The position numbers were made by a program, and so were the translations under genes. The notes under the pieces are model-generated. The model was not told the origin of the DNA and searched no databases. It was given only the letters and a program-made list of their open reading frames with translations. This document shows positions 8,911 to 17,108 of a stretch of 64,000 nt of DNA, in pieces. The stretch covers positions 1 to 64,000 of the forward strand of contig NZ_LMFR01000004.1 of assembly GCF_001426925.1 (NCBI RefSeq), in the 5' to 3' direction. The stretch is from Microbacterium sp. Root53. GTDB taxonomy: Bacteria > Actinomycetota > Actinomycetes > Actinomycetales > Microbacteriaceae. Every line of letters starts with the position of its first letter. The stretch's first letter is position 1.

Positions 8911-9105
8911 ATGCCCCTCGTCACCGTGAAGCTGTTCGAACACCGCCTCCAGCAGGACCCCGAGCTCGCCCGGCGGCTCGCGGTGGCCATCGACGAGGTC
9001 GTGGCGGAGCACTGCACCGCGCCAGGCGGGCGCCGGCCCGACACCTGGGTCACGGTCGAGGGCATCCCCCGCGAGCAGTGGACCTTCAACGGGGAGACCC
9101 GGTAG
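8911..9105 (+). CDS. 4-oxalocrotonate tautomerase family protein
   Basis: Only 64 residues, the classical size of 4-oxalocrotonate tautomerase subunits. After methionine removal the mature protein would begin with proline (M-P-L-V-T-V), the catalytic general base of the superfamily. R-R-P-D-T-W-V-T-V-E in the middle fits the second beta strand. It starts 15 bases after pxpC with AGGGAGCGGGCG upstream, so it belongs to the operon. Family members tautomerise enols or isomerise unsaturated acids; here it could act on an unsaturated ring-opened product or ring tautomer. The exact reaction cannot be read from the sequence. Confidence 0.8.
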   Translation: MPLVTVKLFEHRLQQDPELARRLAVAIDEVVAEHCTAPGGRRPDTWVTVEGIPREQWTFNGETR

Positions 9106-9114
9106 GAGACGCGG

Positions 9115-9140
9115 GGGGTGGCGCCGGACGGCGCCACCCC
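9115..9140 (+). terminator. terminator of the pxp operon
   Basis: GGGGTGGCGCC (9115-9125) pairs perfectly with GGCGCCACCCC (9130-9140) around a four-base loop, ten bases after the tautomerase stop. Confidence 0.8.
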
Positions 9141-9172
9141 GCCCGGTACCGGCGGCACCCCTGGGCAGCCGG

Positions 9173-9784
9173 TCAGGACGCCGTCATCGCCGCGGCACCG
9201 ATCGCGTCCGAAAGCCGGGCGGCGACGTCGAGGGCCAGGAGGTCCTCGCCGTGACGAGCGACGATCTGCACGCCGATCGGGAGGCCGGCGGGCCCGAACG
9301 CGACGGGTACCGTCACGACGGGGTTGCCCAGCATTGACCACGGCCGGCAGAACAGCGGGTCGCCGGTGCCGTCCTCCGCGAACGGCGCCTCACCGATGAC
9401 GGCGGGCGCGACGAGCACATCGACGTCCTCGAACAGCGCGCTCGTTGCGGTGCGGACCCGGTCGGCGACGCGCACGGCGGCGCGATACGCGCCGGGCGCC
9501 GTCCGCAGACCCTCCCCCAGGCGCTCCCGCAGCTGATCGGTGAGCATCTCCGGATGTGCGCGATACTCCGGCAGCAGGGCGTGGCTGGTGTCGGTCATGG
9601 CGATCAGGTCGTGTGCGGAGACGATGTCGTCGAAGGCCGGGGGCAGCTCGACGGCGGCGGCGCCGAGCGCGGCAGCGGCCGACTCGGTCGCGGCGCGGCT
9701 GGCCGGTTCCGCCTGCGCCCACCAGGGGGTGCGCACGAATCCGATCCGCGCGCCGGCGGCCCCCGCCGCGCGCGGCCCGCGCAC
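9173..9784 (-). pseudogene. amidase, C-terminal fragment
   Basis: About 200 residues match the C-terminal half of amidase-signature enzymes: I-G-F-V-R-T-P-W-W, D-V-L-V-A-P-A-V-I-G-E-A-P, then S-M-L-G-N-P-V-V-T-V-P-V and L-P-I-G-V-Q-I-V-A-R. The N-terminal half, with the catalytic Lys and the Ser-cisSer-rich loop, is absent and the upstream sequence turns unrelated near 9840. It faces the pxp operon tail to tail. An amidase would suit a cyclic-amide pathway, so it may be a relic of the same gene set. Confidence 0.75.
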
Positions 9785-9943
9785 CCCCGGGGGGCGCGTG
9801 CAGCACGCGCCACGCTAGCGCCAGGCCCGCGGCCCTCATCTGATTGGAAAATCTGCGCACGAAGCCTGTAACGGGCTCGTGGAGGCCTCCCGGGGCCCAA
9901 GTGGCTGTAGGGCTGGCTCAAAGTGCAAACCACCTCACAGCGA

Positions 9944-9979
9944 CGAAGAACGGGCTCCCGGATGGGGGCCCGTTCTTCG
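9944..9979 (-). terminator. terminator after the small lipoprotein gene
   Basis: CGAAGAACGGGC and GCCCGTTCTTCG form a long stem just downstream (minus strand) of the lipoprotein stop at 9992. Confidence 0.8.
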
Positions 9980-9991
9980 TTCCCGGGCCGA

Positions 9992-10615
9992 TCAGCCGGC
10001 CTGCTCCTGGGCCGCGAGGAGGGCGTCCGACGTCTCGGCGAGGAGGTCGGCCAGCGCGCCGCCCAGCTCGAGCTGCTCCCCGGCGAAGCGCGCCCGGGCG
10101 GCGTGGTCGTCCTCCAGGTTCAGGCCCTCGCGCCAGGCGTCGTACAGCGGTCCGCCCGCGTCTAGATGCACGCGCAGGGCGAGCGCGTGGCGCACGCCCG
10201 CCGGCTCTGCGCCCGTGACGCCGAGCGCCGCGAGCAGCTCGCCCGCATCGGCGATCGCCTCCGCGTCCGGAGGAGTGCGGGCCTCGAGGAATCCGCCGAC
10301 CGCCTCGGCCACGGGGGCCTGCTCGTCCGCGGACGCGTCGGCGGGGACGTCCGGGAAGGCCCAGTCGAGCACCTCTCGGCGCTCGCCCGCCGGAAGGTCG
10401 GACAGCACGCACGCGAGCGCGGCCGGGTCGCTCAGCTCCTCGCGCTCCCGCTCCCGGGTCCACGACGCCATGCGGGAGATGTCGACGCCGGCCTGCTGCA
10501 GGCACGCGGTGAACGGCGTGCCCGCGTGGGACGACAGACCGCCGCCGCAGCCGGCGAGCACCAGCGCGAGCGCGACGGCCGTGCCGGAGGCGGCGGCGCG
10601 GCGGGGGAGTCTCAT
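9992..10615 (-). CDS. putative lipoprotein of unknown function
   Basis: The product is 207 residues. It begins M-R-L-P-R-R-A-A-A-S-G, has a hydrophobic segment and then the lipobox L-V-L-A-G-C, so it should be lipid-anchored on the outer face of the membrane. The mature part is alanine- and glutamate-rich and looks mainly helical. I recognise no domain. ATG 10615 is preferred to upstream in-frame starts because it places the signal peptide at the N-terminus. The gene is monocistronic and ends at a clear terminator. Confidence 0.75.
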   Translation of the reverse strand: MRLPRRAAASGTAVALALVLAGCGGGLSSHAGTPFTACLQQAGVDISRMASWTREREREELSDPAALACVLSDLPAGERREVLDWAFPDVPADASADEQAPVAEAVGGFLEARTPPDAEAIADAGELLAALGVTGAEPAGVRHALALRVHLDAGGPLYDAWREGLNLEDDHAARARFAGEQLELGGALADLLAETSDALLAAQEQAG

Positions 10616-10678
10616 GGGTCCATGGTCGGCGGGCCCGCCGCGCCGGGCAACTCGGCGCAGCTCTGTCCTCCGAACGGG

Positions 10679-10917
10679 GGACAAAAGGTCAGATCGTCCT
10701 ATACACTGGTCGGGACAACCTCGGTCGTCCGGCCCTCACCGATTCCCCCCATTGGTGAGGGCCGCCGTGGTCTTCGCCCGACGCCCCGCAGTCCCGGCAG
10801 GCGGCGCAACCGGGCGTCATTATCGCTCAAGCCCTATCTCTTCACGGGTTACTCCGTTAGCGTGACTGTGTCGGCACGATGTTCGCGCCGGCTTCATCAC
10901 AGATAGAACGGCAGTAA
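10679..10917 (+). promoter_or_regulatory. cspA promoter and long structured leader
   Basis: GGACAA (10679-10684), a 17-base spacer and TACACT (10702-10707) resemble a housekeeping promoter. Transcription from about 10714 would give a leader of roughly 200 bases before the ATG at 10918. It contains a perfect ten-base stem, GGCCCTCACC (10731-10740) with GGTGAGGGCC (10754-10763). Long leaders that refold with temperature are known for cold-shock mRNAs; here that role is inference. Confidence 0.55.
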
Positions 10918-11124
10918 ATGGCTACGCAGGGCACCGTCAAGTGGTTCAACTCGGAGAAGGGCTTCGGCTTCATCTCTCCCGACGAGGGCGGCTCTGACGT
11001 CTTCGCGCACTACACCGCGATCGAGGCTTCGGGTTACCGCTCGCTGGAGGAGAACCAGCGAGTCGAGTTCGAGATCGCTCAGGGCCCCAAGGGCCTCCAG
11101 GCGGAGAACATCCGCCCCCTCTGA
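10918..11124 (+). CDS. cspA: cold shock protein
   Basis: A 68-residue CspA-type protein with the two RNA-binding motifs K-G-F-G-F-I and D-V-F-A-H-Y and the start T-V-K-W-F-N-S-E. It is a single-stranded nucleic-acid chaperone of the cytoplasm. The second motif has H-Y in place of the common H-F/H-W. The gene is monocistronic, with a long leader upstream and a strong terminator downstream. Confidence 0.95.
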   Translation: MATQGTVKWFNSEKGFGFISPDEGGSDVFAHYTAIEASGYRSLEENQRVEFEIAQGPKGLQAENIRPL

Positions 11125-11168
11125 GTCGGATCTCCAACGGTCGGCCGCGTCACGCGGCGTGACTACCC

Positions 11169-11200
11169 AGGGCCCGGCGGCTTCGGCCGCCGGGCCCTTT
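11169..11200. terminator. terminator with UUCG loop after cspA
   Basis: AGGGCCCGGCGGC and GCCGCCGGGCCCT form a 13-base perfect stem around a TTCG loop, followed by a short T run. It lies between converging genes (cspA and the coiled-coil protein). Confidence 0.92.
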
Positions 11201-11217
11201 CTCCTGCCCCGGCGGCG

Positions 11218-12489
11218 TCACTCGCCGGCGCTGGCGAGGCGGTGGTGATCGGCGAGGGCCTTGGCGTCCTCCGCGTGGCGGATCGCGCGCCGCGCCGCGT
11301 CGAGCGCCTCGACCGGATCCTGGGTCTGGCGCGCTGCGGCAAGCTCGCGGCGCGCCGCGTCGAGCCGCACGCGGGCGTCCAGCCCGGCGGTGTGCTCGGG
11401 GATCGCCGCCTCGGCATGGCCGATCGCGCTGCGTGCCGCGGCGAGCGTTCCCGGCAGCGCCGTGCGCGCGCCGTGCAGCCGCTGCTGCGCCGTGTGCGCG
11501 TCCGCGAGCGCCATGTCCAGGCGGTCGCGCACCCGCGCGATGGCCTCGTTGGCCGACACGGGGCGCCGCGCGGCGGTGGGCTCGATGCGGTCGAGCTGCT
11601 GATCCGCCCAGCGGATCTCGTCGCCCAGGCGCTCGGCCTGATCGGCCGGCAGCGCGGCCCGGATCGACGTGGCGGAACGGACCGCCGAGCGCGCGGCGGC
11701 GATCTCGTCGCTCACCGCGAGACCGGCCTGGGTCACGAGGCGGTGGGTCTCCTCGAGCGTGCGCGAGGCGGCATCTGCGCGGCGCAGCGCGCGCTCCGCC
11801 CCGGCGAGGTCCTCCAGCGCCGAGCGGGTCGGGTGGGCCGCGATCTCGCGTGCCGCCGCGATGCGTCGCTCGGCCTCGGCCACGGCGGAGCGCGCGTCGT
11901 CGACCGCGCGGGCCGCGTCCGTCCACTCCTCGGGGTCTGCACGCTGCTCGAGCTCCCGCAGCAGCGCCCCCGGGTCGCCCATCCGCGCCCGCAGCTCCGC
12001 GAGTCGGCGCTCGGCGCCGGCGACCTGCTCGGAGGCGCCGACGTTCGCCTGGATCCAGTCCCGGTGCTCGCGCCGCGCGGCCTCGATCGTGGCGAGCTCG
12101 CGCTCGATCCGGCGGTGCAGATCGCGGGCCGCGCGCGCCGCGTCAGCCGGGACCACGCGCGGGTCGCCGGCGTCGCGGTAGGCGACGAACGCCTCGTCCC
12201 GCGCGTGCTGCGCGGTCATCCGGGCCCGGCGCAGCGACGGCGGGGCGCCGCCCCCGTAGAGCGCCCCCGACAGCCCGACCTCGAGATCCAGCTCGTCGAC
12301 CGCGTCGTCCAGCTGCACGAGCGCCGCCCCGGCGGTGCCGAGCTCGGCGGCGGCCCGGCGACGCGCGGCGGGAGCGCGCCGGGCGAAGCGCACGGCCAGC
12401 ACCACCACGACCACGAGGACGGCGGCCGACCCGAAGACGACCGCGGCGGGGACCAGCCACGCCAGCAGGTCGACTTCGGTGAGGTCCAT
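11218..12489 (-). CDS. membrane-anchored coiled-coil protein
   Basis: The 423-residue product has one N-terminal membrane segment (residues about 9-33), a short arginine-rich stretch, then a long alanine/arginine/glutamate-rich region with heptad-like spacing to the end, suggesting an extended coiled coil. Similar regions follow TPM domains in other actinobacterial proteins, but no TPM domain is present here. It begins one base after the stop of the HAD phosphatase gene, so the two are probably cotranscribed. Function unknown. Confidence 0.7.
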   Translation of the reverse strand: MDLTEVDLLAWLVPAAVVFGSAAVLVVVVVLAVRFARRAPAARRRAAAELGTAGAALVQLDDAVDELDLEVGLSGALYGGGAPPSLRRARMTAQHARDEAFVAYRDAGDPRVVPADAARAARDLHRRIERELATIEAARREHRDWIQANVGASEQVAGAERRLAELRARMGDPGALLRELEQRADPEEWTDAARAVDDARSAVAEAERRIAAAREIAAHPTRSALEDLAGAERALRRADAASRTLEETHRLVTQAGLAVSDEIAAARSAVRSATSIRAALPADQAERLGDEIRWADQQLDRIEPTAARRPVSANEAIARVRDRLDMALADAHTAQQRLHGARTALPGTLAAARSAIGHAEAAIPEHTAGLDARVRLDAARRELAAARQTQDPVEALDAARRAIRHAEDAKALADHHRLASAGE

Positions 12490-12490
12490 G

Positions 12491-13162
12491 TCAGTCCCGG
12501 CTGAGCACCAGCTCGCGCAGCTGCGCGTGGTCGTCGACCACGGCTTGCGCGCCCTCTTCCTCGCCCGGGTTCCCGAAGCCCCAGCGCACGAACACGACCG
12601 GGACCCCGTACTCCGCGGCGCCCTCGACGTCGTGGTGGCGGTCGCCGATGAGCACGGGTCGCGACACGTCGACGCCCGCCGCGGCGAGGCCCTCGAGCGC
12701 GCGGCCCAGGACATCCGCCTTCGTGTCGAGCACGTCGGCCTCGGCCCGCGCTCCGACGATCGCCGTGAACGCGTCGTCCAGCGCGTAGTGCTCCAGGATC
12801 GCGCGCACCTGGTTCTGCGGCTTGGTGCTGGCGGTCGCCTGCGGCACACCCGCGGCGTGCACATCCCGGATCAGCTCGGCGACCCCCGGGTACAGCGCGA
12901 CCGACTTGGCGTAGCCGTCGCGAGACGCGAGCGCGCGGTACGCGGCGACCGCCGCGGTGGCCTCCTCGGGCGACAGCAGCGCCCGCTGCTGGAACGACTC
13001 GAGCATGGGCGGCCCGATCCAGTGACGCAGCTCGTCGGCGGGCGGCGCCACGCGGCCCATCGCCGTGAGCACCTCCGTGATGCGGGGCAGGATGCCGGCC
13101 GACGCATCGGCGACCGTCCCGTCCACGTCCCAGAGGATGCACGACCAGGGCGAAGACGTCAT
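12491..13162 (-). CDS. HAD-superfamily phosphatase (Gph-like)
   Basis: The 223-residue protein begins with the HAD motif I D-V-D-G-T-V near residue 12. Later it has T-A-S-T-K-P-Q near 112 (motif II/III region) and the G-D-R-H-H-D motif IV near 172. The helical cap between motifs I and II is the phosphoglycolate-phosphatase/beta-phosphoglucomutase type. Substrate cannot be assigned. It is followed at once by the coiled-coil membrane protein gene. Confidence 0.85.
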   Translation of the reverse strand: MTSSPWSCILWDVDGTVADASAGILPRITEVLTAMGRVAPPADELRHWIGPPMLESFQQRALLSPEEATAAVAAYRALASRDGYAKSVALYPGVAELIRDVHAAGVPQATASTKPQNQVRAILEHYALDDAFTAIVGARAEADVLDTKADVLGRALEGLAAAGVDVSRPVLIGDRHHDVEGAAEYGVPVVFVRWGFGNPGEEEGAQAVVDDHAQLRELVLSRD

Positions 13163-13182
13163 GGCATCAGCCTAGACGCGGC

Positions 13183-13254
13183 GTCGACTGGTCCCGGGCG
13201 ACGTCGACTGGTCCCGGGCGACGAGACTGGTCCCGCCGAGACCAGTCTCGTCGC
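13183..13254. repeat. tandem repeat plus hairpin (GACTGGTC word)
   Basis: A 20-base unit (GTCGACTGGTCCCGGGCGAC) occurs twice without a gap at 13183-13202 and 13203-13222. It runs into a perfect 15-base stem, 13218-13232 with 13240-13254, built from the same word. It lies between the nucS stop and the HAD gene start, where it can terminate nucS transcription. Confidence 0.8.
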
Positions 13255-13291
13255 CGAAGACCAGTCGAAGGGCGGATCGGGCGCCTCGGGG

Positions 13292-13987
13292 TCAGAACAG
13301 CCGCGGGGCGCCCGACTCGATGCCCTTCATGTCGTCGTAGTCGAGCACGAGGCAGCGGATGCCGCGGTCCTCGGCGAGCACGCGCGCCTGCGGCTTGATC
13401 TCCTGGGCGGCGAACACGCCCTGGATGCCCGTGAGCAGCGGATCGCGCCCGAGCAGGTCGAGGTAGCGGGTGAGCTGCTCGACGCCGTCGATGTCGCCGC
13501 GGCGCTTGACCTCGACCGCGATCGGCACGCCGCCGGCGTCGCGCACGAGGAGGTCGACCGGTCCGATGGCCGTCGGGTACTCGCGGCGCACGAGCGTCGC
13601 GCCCTCGGCGATCAGGTCGACCTGCTCGGCGAGCAGGCGCTGTAGGTCGGACTCCACGCCGTCCTTGATGAGACCGGGGTCGACGCCCAGATCGTGCTTC
13701 GACTCGTGGATCACCTCGTAGATGTGCACGGTCAGCGCATCGCCCGTCTTCTGGTGCGTCACGCGCCACAGCTCGGTCACGCCGGCCTCCGCGAGCTCCT
13801 CGCTCGGCTGCTCGACGTCGAGCCGGCACGGCGGGCTCATCCAGTTGAGCGGCTTGTACGAGCCGCCGTCGGAGTGCACGAGCAGGCTGCCGTCGCCCTT
13901 GTGCATCAGCACCCGGGTCGCGAGCGGCAGATGCGCGTTGAGACGGCCGGTGTAGTCCACGGAGCAGCGGGCGATGACGAGACGCAC
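13292..13987 (-). CDS. nucS: mismatch-specific endonuclease NucS/EndoMS
   Basis: The 231-residue product begins [12 protein letters not shown] and carries a C-terminal nuclease domain with D-L-L-V-R-D and [18 protein letters not shown], the PD-(D/E)xK active site. NucS performs non-canonical mismatch repair in actinobacteria that lack MutS/MutL. The protein ends G-A-P-R-L-F, consistent with the beta-clamp binding tail of the family. Length is as expected. The start is GTG. Confidence 0.93.
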   Translation of the reverse strand: MRLVIARCSVDYTGRLNAHLPLATRVLMHKGDGSLLVHSDGGSYKPLNWMSPPCRLDVEQPSEELAEAGVTELWRVTHQKTGDALTVHIYEVIHESKHDLGVDPGLIKDGVESDLQRLLAEQVDLIAEGATLVRREYPTAIGPVDLLVRDAGGVPIAVEVKRRGDIDGVEQLTRYLDLLGRDPLLTGIQGVFAAQEIKPQARVLAEDRGIRCLVLDYDDMKGIESGAPRLF

Positions 13988-14045
13988 CGGATGAGCCTAG
14001 CCGTCTCCCGCGGATGCTCTTGCCGCCCGCCTTTGGTTGCTCTAT

Positions 14046-14058
14046 GGTGACGGTTACC
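14046..14058. promoter_or_regulatory. possible ArsR-type operator
   Basis: GGTGACGGTTACC is a nearly perfect dyad (one mismatch) 23 bases upstream of the ArsR-family start. Autoregulation through such a site is common in this family but is inferred here. Confidence 0.4.
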
Positions 14059-14080
14059 GAAGAGGAACCGAAGGGATGCC

Positions 14081-14422
14081 ATGGATGCCGAAGCCGCGCT
14101 CGACGCGCTGGGGGACGCCACGCGGCGCCGGATCGTGGAGGCCCTGCGGGCGGGGCCCACGCCGGTGGGCGCCCTCGCCGAGGCGCTGCCGGTCGGCCGC
14201 CCTGCGGTGAGCAAGCACCTGCGCGTGCTCGAGGGCGCCGGCCTCGTCGAGCACCGCTCCGTCGGCACCCGCAACCTGTACGCCCTCGCGCCCGACGGGC
14301 TCGCGGCGGTGCAGACCTGGCTTGCGGGCCACTGGGACACCGCGCTCGCGGCTTTCGCCGAGCGCTCCGCGGCCGCGTCGGCGGACCGCGAGGCGGCCGC
14401 GTCCGAGCGGAGCGCGTCGTGA
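14081..14422 (+). CDS. ArsR-family helix-turn-helix repressor
   Basis: A 113-residue winged-helix protein: A-L-D-A-L-G-D-A-T-R-R-R-I-V-E-A-L, then V-G-R-P-A-V-S-K-H-L-R-V-L as the recognition helix near residues 42-55. There are no cysteine pairs for arsenite or metal binding. Proteins of this type are often paired with SRPBCC/AHSA1 partners. Its stop overlaps the GTG of the next gene (GTGA), so the pair is coupled. Confidence 0.88.
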   Translation: MDAEAALDALGDATRRRIVEALRAGPTPVGALAEALPVGRPAVSKHLRVLEGAGLVEHRSVGTRNLYALAPDGLAAVQTWLAGHWDTALAAFAERSAAASADREAAASERSAS

Positions 14423-14850
14423 GCGTCCCGCCGCTGCGGCGGCAGGTGCTCGTGGCGGCCGATCCCGCGACGGCGTACCGGGTCTTCGTCCACGACATCG
14501 GCGCGTGGTGGCCGATCGCGTCGCACGGGTGCTTCGGCGCCGAGGCGACCATCGCGTTCGACGGCGAGCGGTTCGTCGAGACGGCCCCGGATGGCCGCAC
14601 CGCCGTCTGGGGGACCGTCACCGAATCGCGTGAGCCGTCCCGTGTGGCGTTCACGTGGCATCCCGGACGCGACGCCGGCGCGGCCACCCACGTGGAGGTG
14701 ACCTTCGCTCCCGCGAGCGAGGGGACGCTCGTGACGCTCGTCCACACGGGCTGGGAGGCCTACGCCGATCCCGAGGCGGCGCGGAGCGACTACGGCCGGG
14801 GCTGGCCGAAGGTGCTGGGGCGGTTCGCGGCGGTGGTCAGCGGCGTGTGA
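14419..14850 (+). CDS. SRPBCC/AHSA1-family protein
   Basis: The 143-residue product has the START-like fold signature: V-A-A-D-P-A-T-A-Y-R-V-F near the N-terminus, W-G-T-V-T-E and F-T-W-H-P-G in the middle, and V-T-L-V-H-T-G-W-E-A-Y near the end. These proteins bind hydrophobic ligands. The link to an ArsR regulator suggests a small-molecule response unit, target unknown. Its 3-prime end overlaps the converging MFS gene by 14 bases. Confidence 0.85.
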   Translation: MSVPPLRRQVLVAADPATAYRVFVHDIGAWWPIASHGCFGAEATIAFDGERFVETAPDGRTAVWGTVTESREPSRVAFTWHPGRDAGAATHVEVTFAPASEGTLVTLVHTGWEAYADPEAARSDYGRGWPKVLGRFAAVVSGV

Positions 14851-16102
14851 CGTCGCCGGCGGGACCGTCCGCGACGCCGGGGGCGGACGGGTCCGACGAC
14901 AGCGGGCGAGCCGCGCCCGACGCGAGACCGGATGCGACCGTCAGGGCGACGATGATCCACAGCGTGTTGAGCAGGCCGATCGCCTCGCTGATCGCCCCCA
15001 GCACGGGCGGGCCCGCCAGGAACGCGACATAGCCGATGGTCGCCGCCGCGCTCACGCGCGCCGCGGCCCGCGCGGGGTCGTCCGCGGCCGCCGACATCCC
15101 GAGCGGGAAGCCGAGCGACGCGCCGACGCCCCACAGCGCCGCGCCGACGAGGACGAGGGGCAGGTTCGGCGCGAGGATGAACAGCAGCAGGCCGACCGCC
15201 GCGGTCGCCGAGAGCACGCGGAGCACCGTCACGCGGCCGACGCGGTCGACGAGCGGCCCGCCGAACACGCGCACCACGGTCATGGCGACCGAGAACACCG
15301 TGAGGCCGGCCGCGCCCAGCGCCTCGTCGCCGCCGTGTCCCTCGACGATGCCGAGCGCCAGCCAGTCGTTCGCGGCGCCCTCGGCGAACGCCATCCCGAG
15401 CATGATCACGCCGAGCGCGTAGGTGCGCGGCTCGCGCCAGACCTCGAGCGAGGCCATCAGGCGCTCCCGCCAGCCGCGGCCGTGCTCGGCGGGATCCGGA
15501 TCCACGGCCGCGCGGCGCGGCACGTTCGCGATCGCCGCGATCGCGATGGCCGCGATCGCGCCGGCGATGAACGCGGTGTGCCACAGCACGTCGACGCCCC
15601 AGCTCACGGCCACGGTGCCGATGGCCGCGCCGATCACGGTGCCGAAGCTGAAGAACGCGTGGAACAGCGGCAGGATCGTCTTGCTCTGGAGCTGCTCGAT
15701 GGCCGTGCCCTCGACGTTCATCATCACGTCGAGCGAGCCGTTGCCCAGGCCGAACAGGATGAGGCCCACGAGCACGAGCGGGAAGGACGCGAGCACGTCG
15801 GTCCCGATCCCGATCAGGAGCACGCCGAGCGCGAAGACGAACATCGACGCGAGCATGCCGCGGCGGGCGCCGAACCTCGCCAGAACGGGCGTGGAGAGCG
15901 ACAGGCCCAGGATGGACGCCACGCCGGCGCCCATGAGCAGCGCGCCGACGCCGATGTTGTCGACCCCGAGCGCGTCCTTGATCGCGGGCACACGCGAGGC
16001 CCACGTCGCGATGCTCAGGCCGCTGGTGAGGAAGATCGCGAAGATCGCGATCTTCCAGCGCAGGACGCGGGCGGGCGGGAGGGCGGTCTCCGGGGCCGTC
16101 AC
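14837..16102 (-). CDS. MFS transporter (YbjJ-like)
   Basis: A 421-residue major-facilitator protein with about twelve membrane segments. It has L-S-I-A-T-W-A-S-R-V-P-A-I-K-D in the first periplasmic loop, typical of the YbjJ/fucose-permease-like group, and a charged central loop (D-P-D-P-A-E-H-G-R-G-W) between helices 6 and 7. It probably exports a small molecule. GTG start; GTGA overlap with the HAD-IIA gene upstream shows coupling. Confidence 0.85.
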   Translation of the reverse strand: MTAPETALPPARVLRWKIAIFAIFLTSGLSIATWASRVPAIKDALGVDNIGVGALLMGAGVASILGLSLSTPVLARFGARRGMLASMFVFALGVLLIGIGTDVLASFPLVLVGLILFGLGNGSLDVMMNVEGTAIEQLQSKTILPLFHAFFSFGTVIGAAIGTVAVSWGVDVLWHTAFIAGAIAAIAIAAIANVPRRAAVDPDPAEHGRGWRERLMASLEVWREPRTYALGVIMLGMAFAEGAANDWLALGIVEGHGGDEALGAAGLTVFSVAMTVVRVFGGPLVDRVGRVTVLRVLSATAAVGLLLFILAPNLPLVLVGAALWGVGASLGFPLGMSAAADDPARAAARVSAAATIGYVAFLAGPPVLGAISEAIGLLNTLWIIVALTVASGLASGAARPLSSDPSAPGVADGPAGDVTRR

Positions 16103-16902
16103 TCCTCCACCTCGGTCGCCGGTGCGTCGGCCGTGGGCAGGAGCTCGGCGACCGACGAGAGCACCTCGTTCGGCCGGAACGGGTAGCGCTCGATCTCGCG
16201 CTGATCGCTGATGCCGGTCATCACGAGCACGGTGTGCAGGCCGGCCTCGATGCCCGCCACGATGTCGGTGTCCATCCGGTCGCCGATCATGCCGGTGTTC
16301 TCGGAGTGCGCGCCGATCCGGTTCAGCGCCGAGCGGAACATCATCGGGTTCGGCTTTCCGACCACGTACGGCTCGCGACCCGTCGCCTTGGTGATGAGGG
16401 CGGCGATGGCGCCGGTGGCGGGCAGCGGGCCCTCGGCGCTCGGGCCGGTCGCGTCGGGGTTCGTGACGATGAAGCGGGCGCCGCGGCCGATCAGGCGGAT
16501 CGCCTTGGTGATCGCCTCGAAGGAGTAGTTGCGCGTCTCGCCGACGACCACGTAGTCCGGGTCGGTCTCGGTCATGATGAACCCGGCCTCGTGCATCGCG
16601 GTCAGGATGCCGGCCTCGCCGATCACGAACGCGGATCCGCCGGGCGCCTGGGACTTCAGGAAGTCGGCGGTCGCGAGCGCGCTGGTCCAGATCCGGTCCT
16701 CGGGAACCTCGATGCCCGAGGCGCGCAGCCGCGCGGACAGGTCGCGCGGCGTGAAGATCGAGTTGTTCGTCAGCACGAGGAACGGCGTGCCGTCATCCCG
16801 CCACTTCGCCAGCAGCTCCGGCGCTCCGGGGATCGGCAGGTTCTCGTGGACGAGCACCCCGTCCATGTCGGTCAGCCAGCACTCGATCTCGTCGCGTCGC
16901 AT
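16099..16902 (-). CDS. HAD-IIA family phosphatase (NagD-like)
   Basis: The product of about 267 residues has motif I D-M-D-G-V-L near residue 12, L-T-N-N-S near 43 (motif II), V-V-G-K-P-N-P-M near 184, and G-D-R-M-D-T-D-I near 210. These define HAD subfamily IIA, which includes NagD and pyridoxal/phosphoglycolate phosphatases. ATG 16902 is preferred to the upstream GTG in the same frame because an AGGGA site precedes it. It is the first gene of a two-gene operon with the MFS transporter. Confidence 0.88.
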   Translation of the reverse strand: MRRDEIECWLTDMDGVLVHENLPIPGAPELLAKWRDDGTPFLVLTNNSIFTPRDLSARLRASGIEVPEDRIWTSALATADFLKSQAPGGSAFVIGEAGILTAMHEAGFIMTETDPDYVVVGETRNYSFEAITKAIRLIGRGARFIVTNPDATGPSAEGPLPATGAIAALITKATGREPYVVGKPNPMMFRSALNRIGAHSENTGMIGDRMDTDIVAGIEAGLHTVLVMTGISDQREIERYPFRPNEVLSSVAELLPTADAPATEVEE

Positions 16903-16952
16903 GGTCCCTATTCTCACGCCCCGCGATCGGCTCGGGCGGAATTTCTTTCAGA

Positions 16953-17006
16953 AGCGTCTCGCACGCTCGCGCCGACGTTCCGCGCCGGACACTCGCGAGC
17001 GAGGAA
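16953..17006. repeat. 54-base dispersed repeat, copy 1
   Basis: The segment from AGCGTCTCGCACGCTCGCGC to GCGAGCGAGGAA is repeated at 53681-53734 with one difference. It contains inverted GCTCGC/GCGAGC words that can fold. It lies between divergent genes. Confidence 0.85.
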
Positions 17007-17108
17007 ATCGAAACGGGCTGCGCGGGCGGAGCGAGTCGAAGCCGGTCGAAACGTCGCCGAGCCGGGGCGGGACCTGCGCGTATGGCGCTGCGGGGATATG
17101 TTCGGGGT

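Noticed and set aside
9838-9943. Possible tRNA or attachment site next to the truncated amidase
   Set aside because: I could not fold a cloverleaf or find a T-loop; no matching repeat was seen at another border.
13183-13222. Tandem 20-base units as a CRISPR-like array
   Set aside because: There are only two adjacent copies with no spacers and no cas genes; the unit is part of a hairpin.
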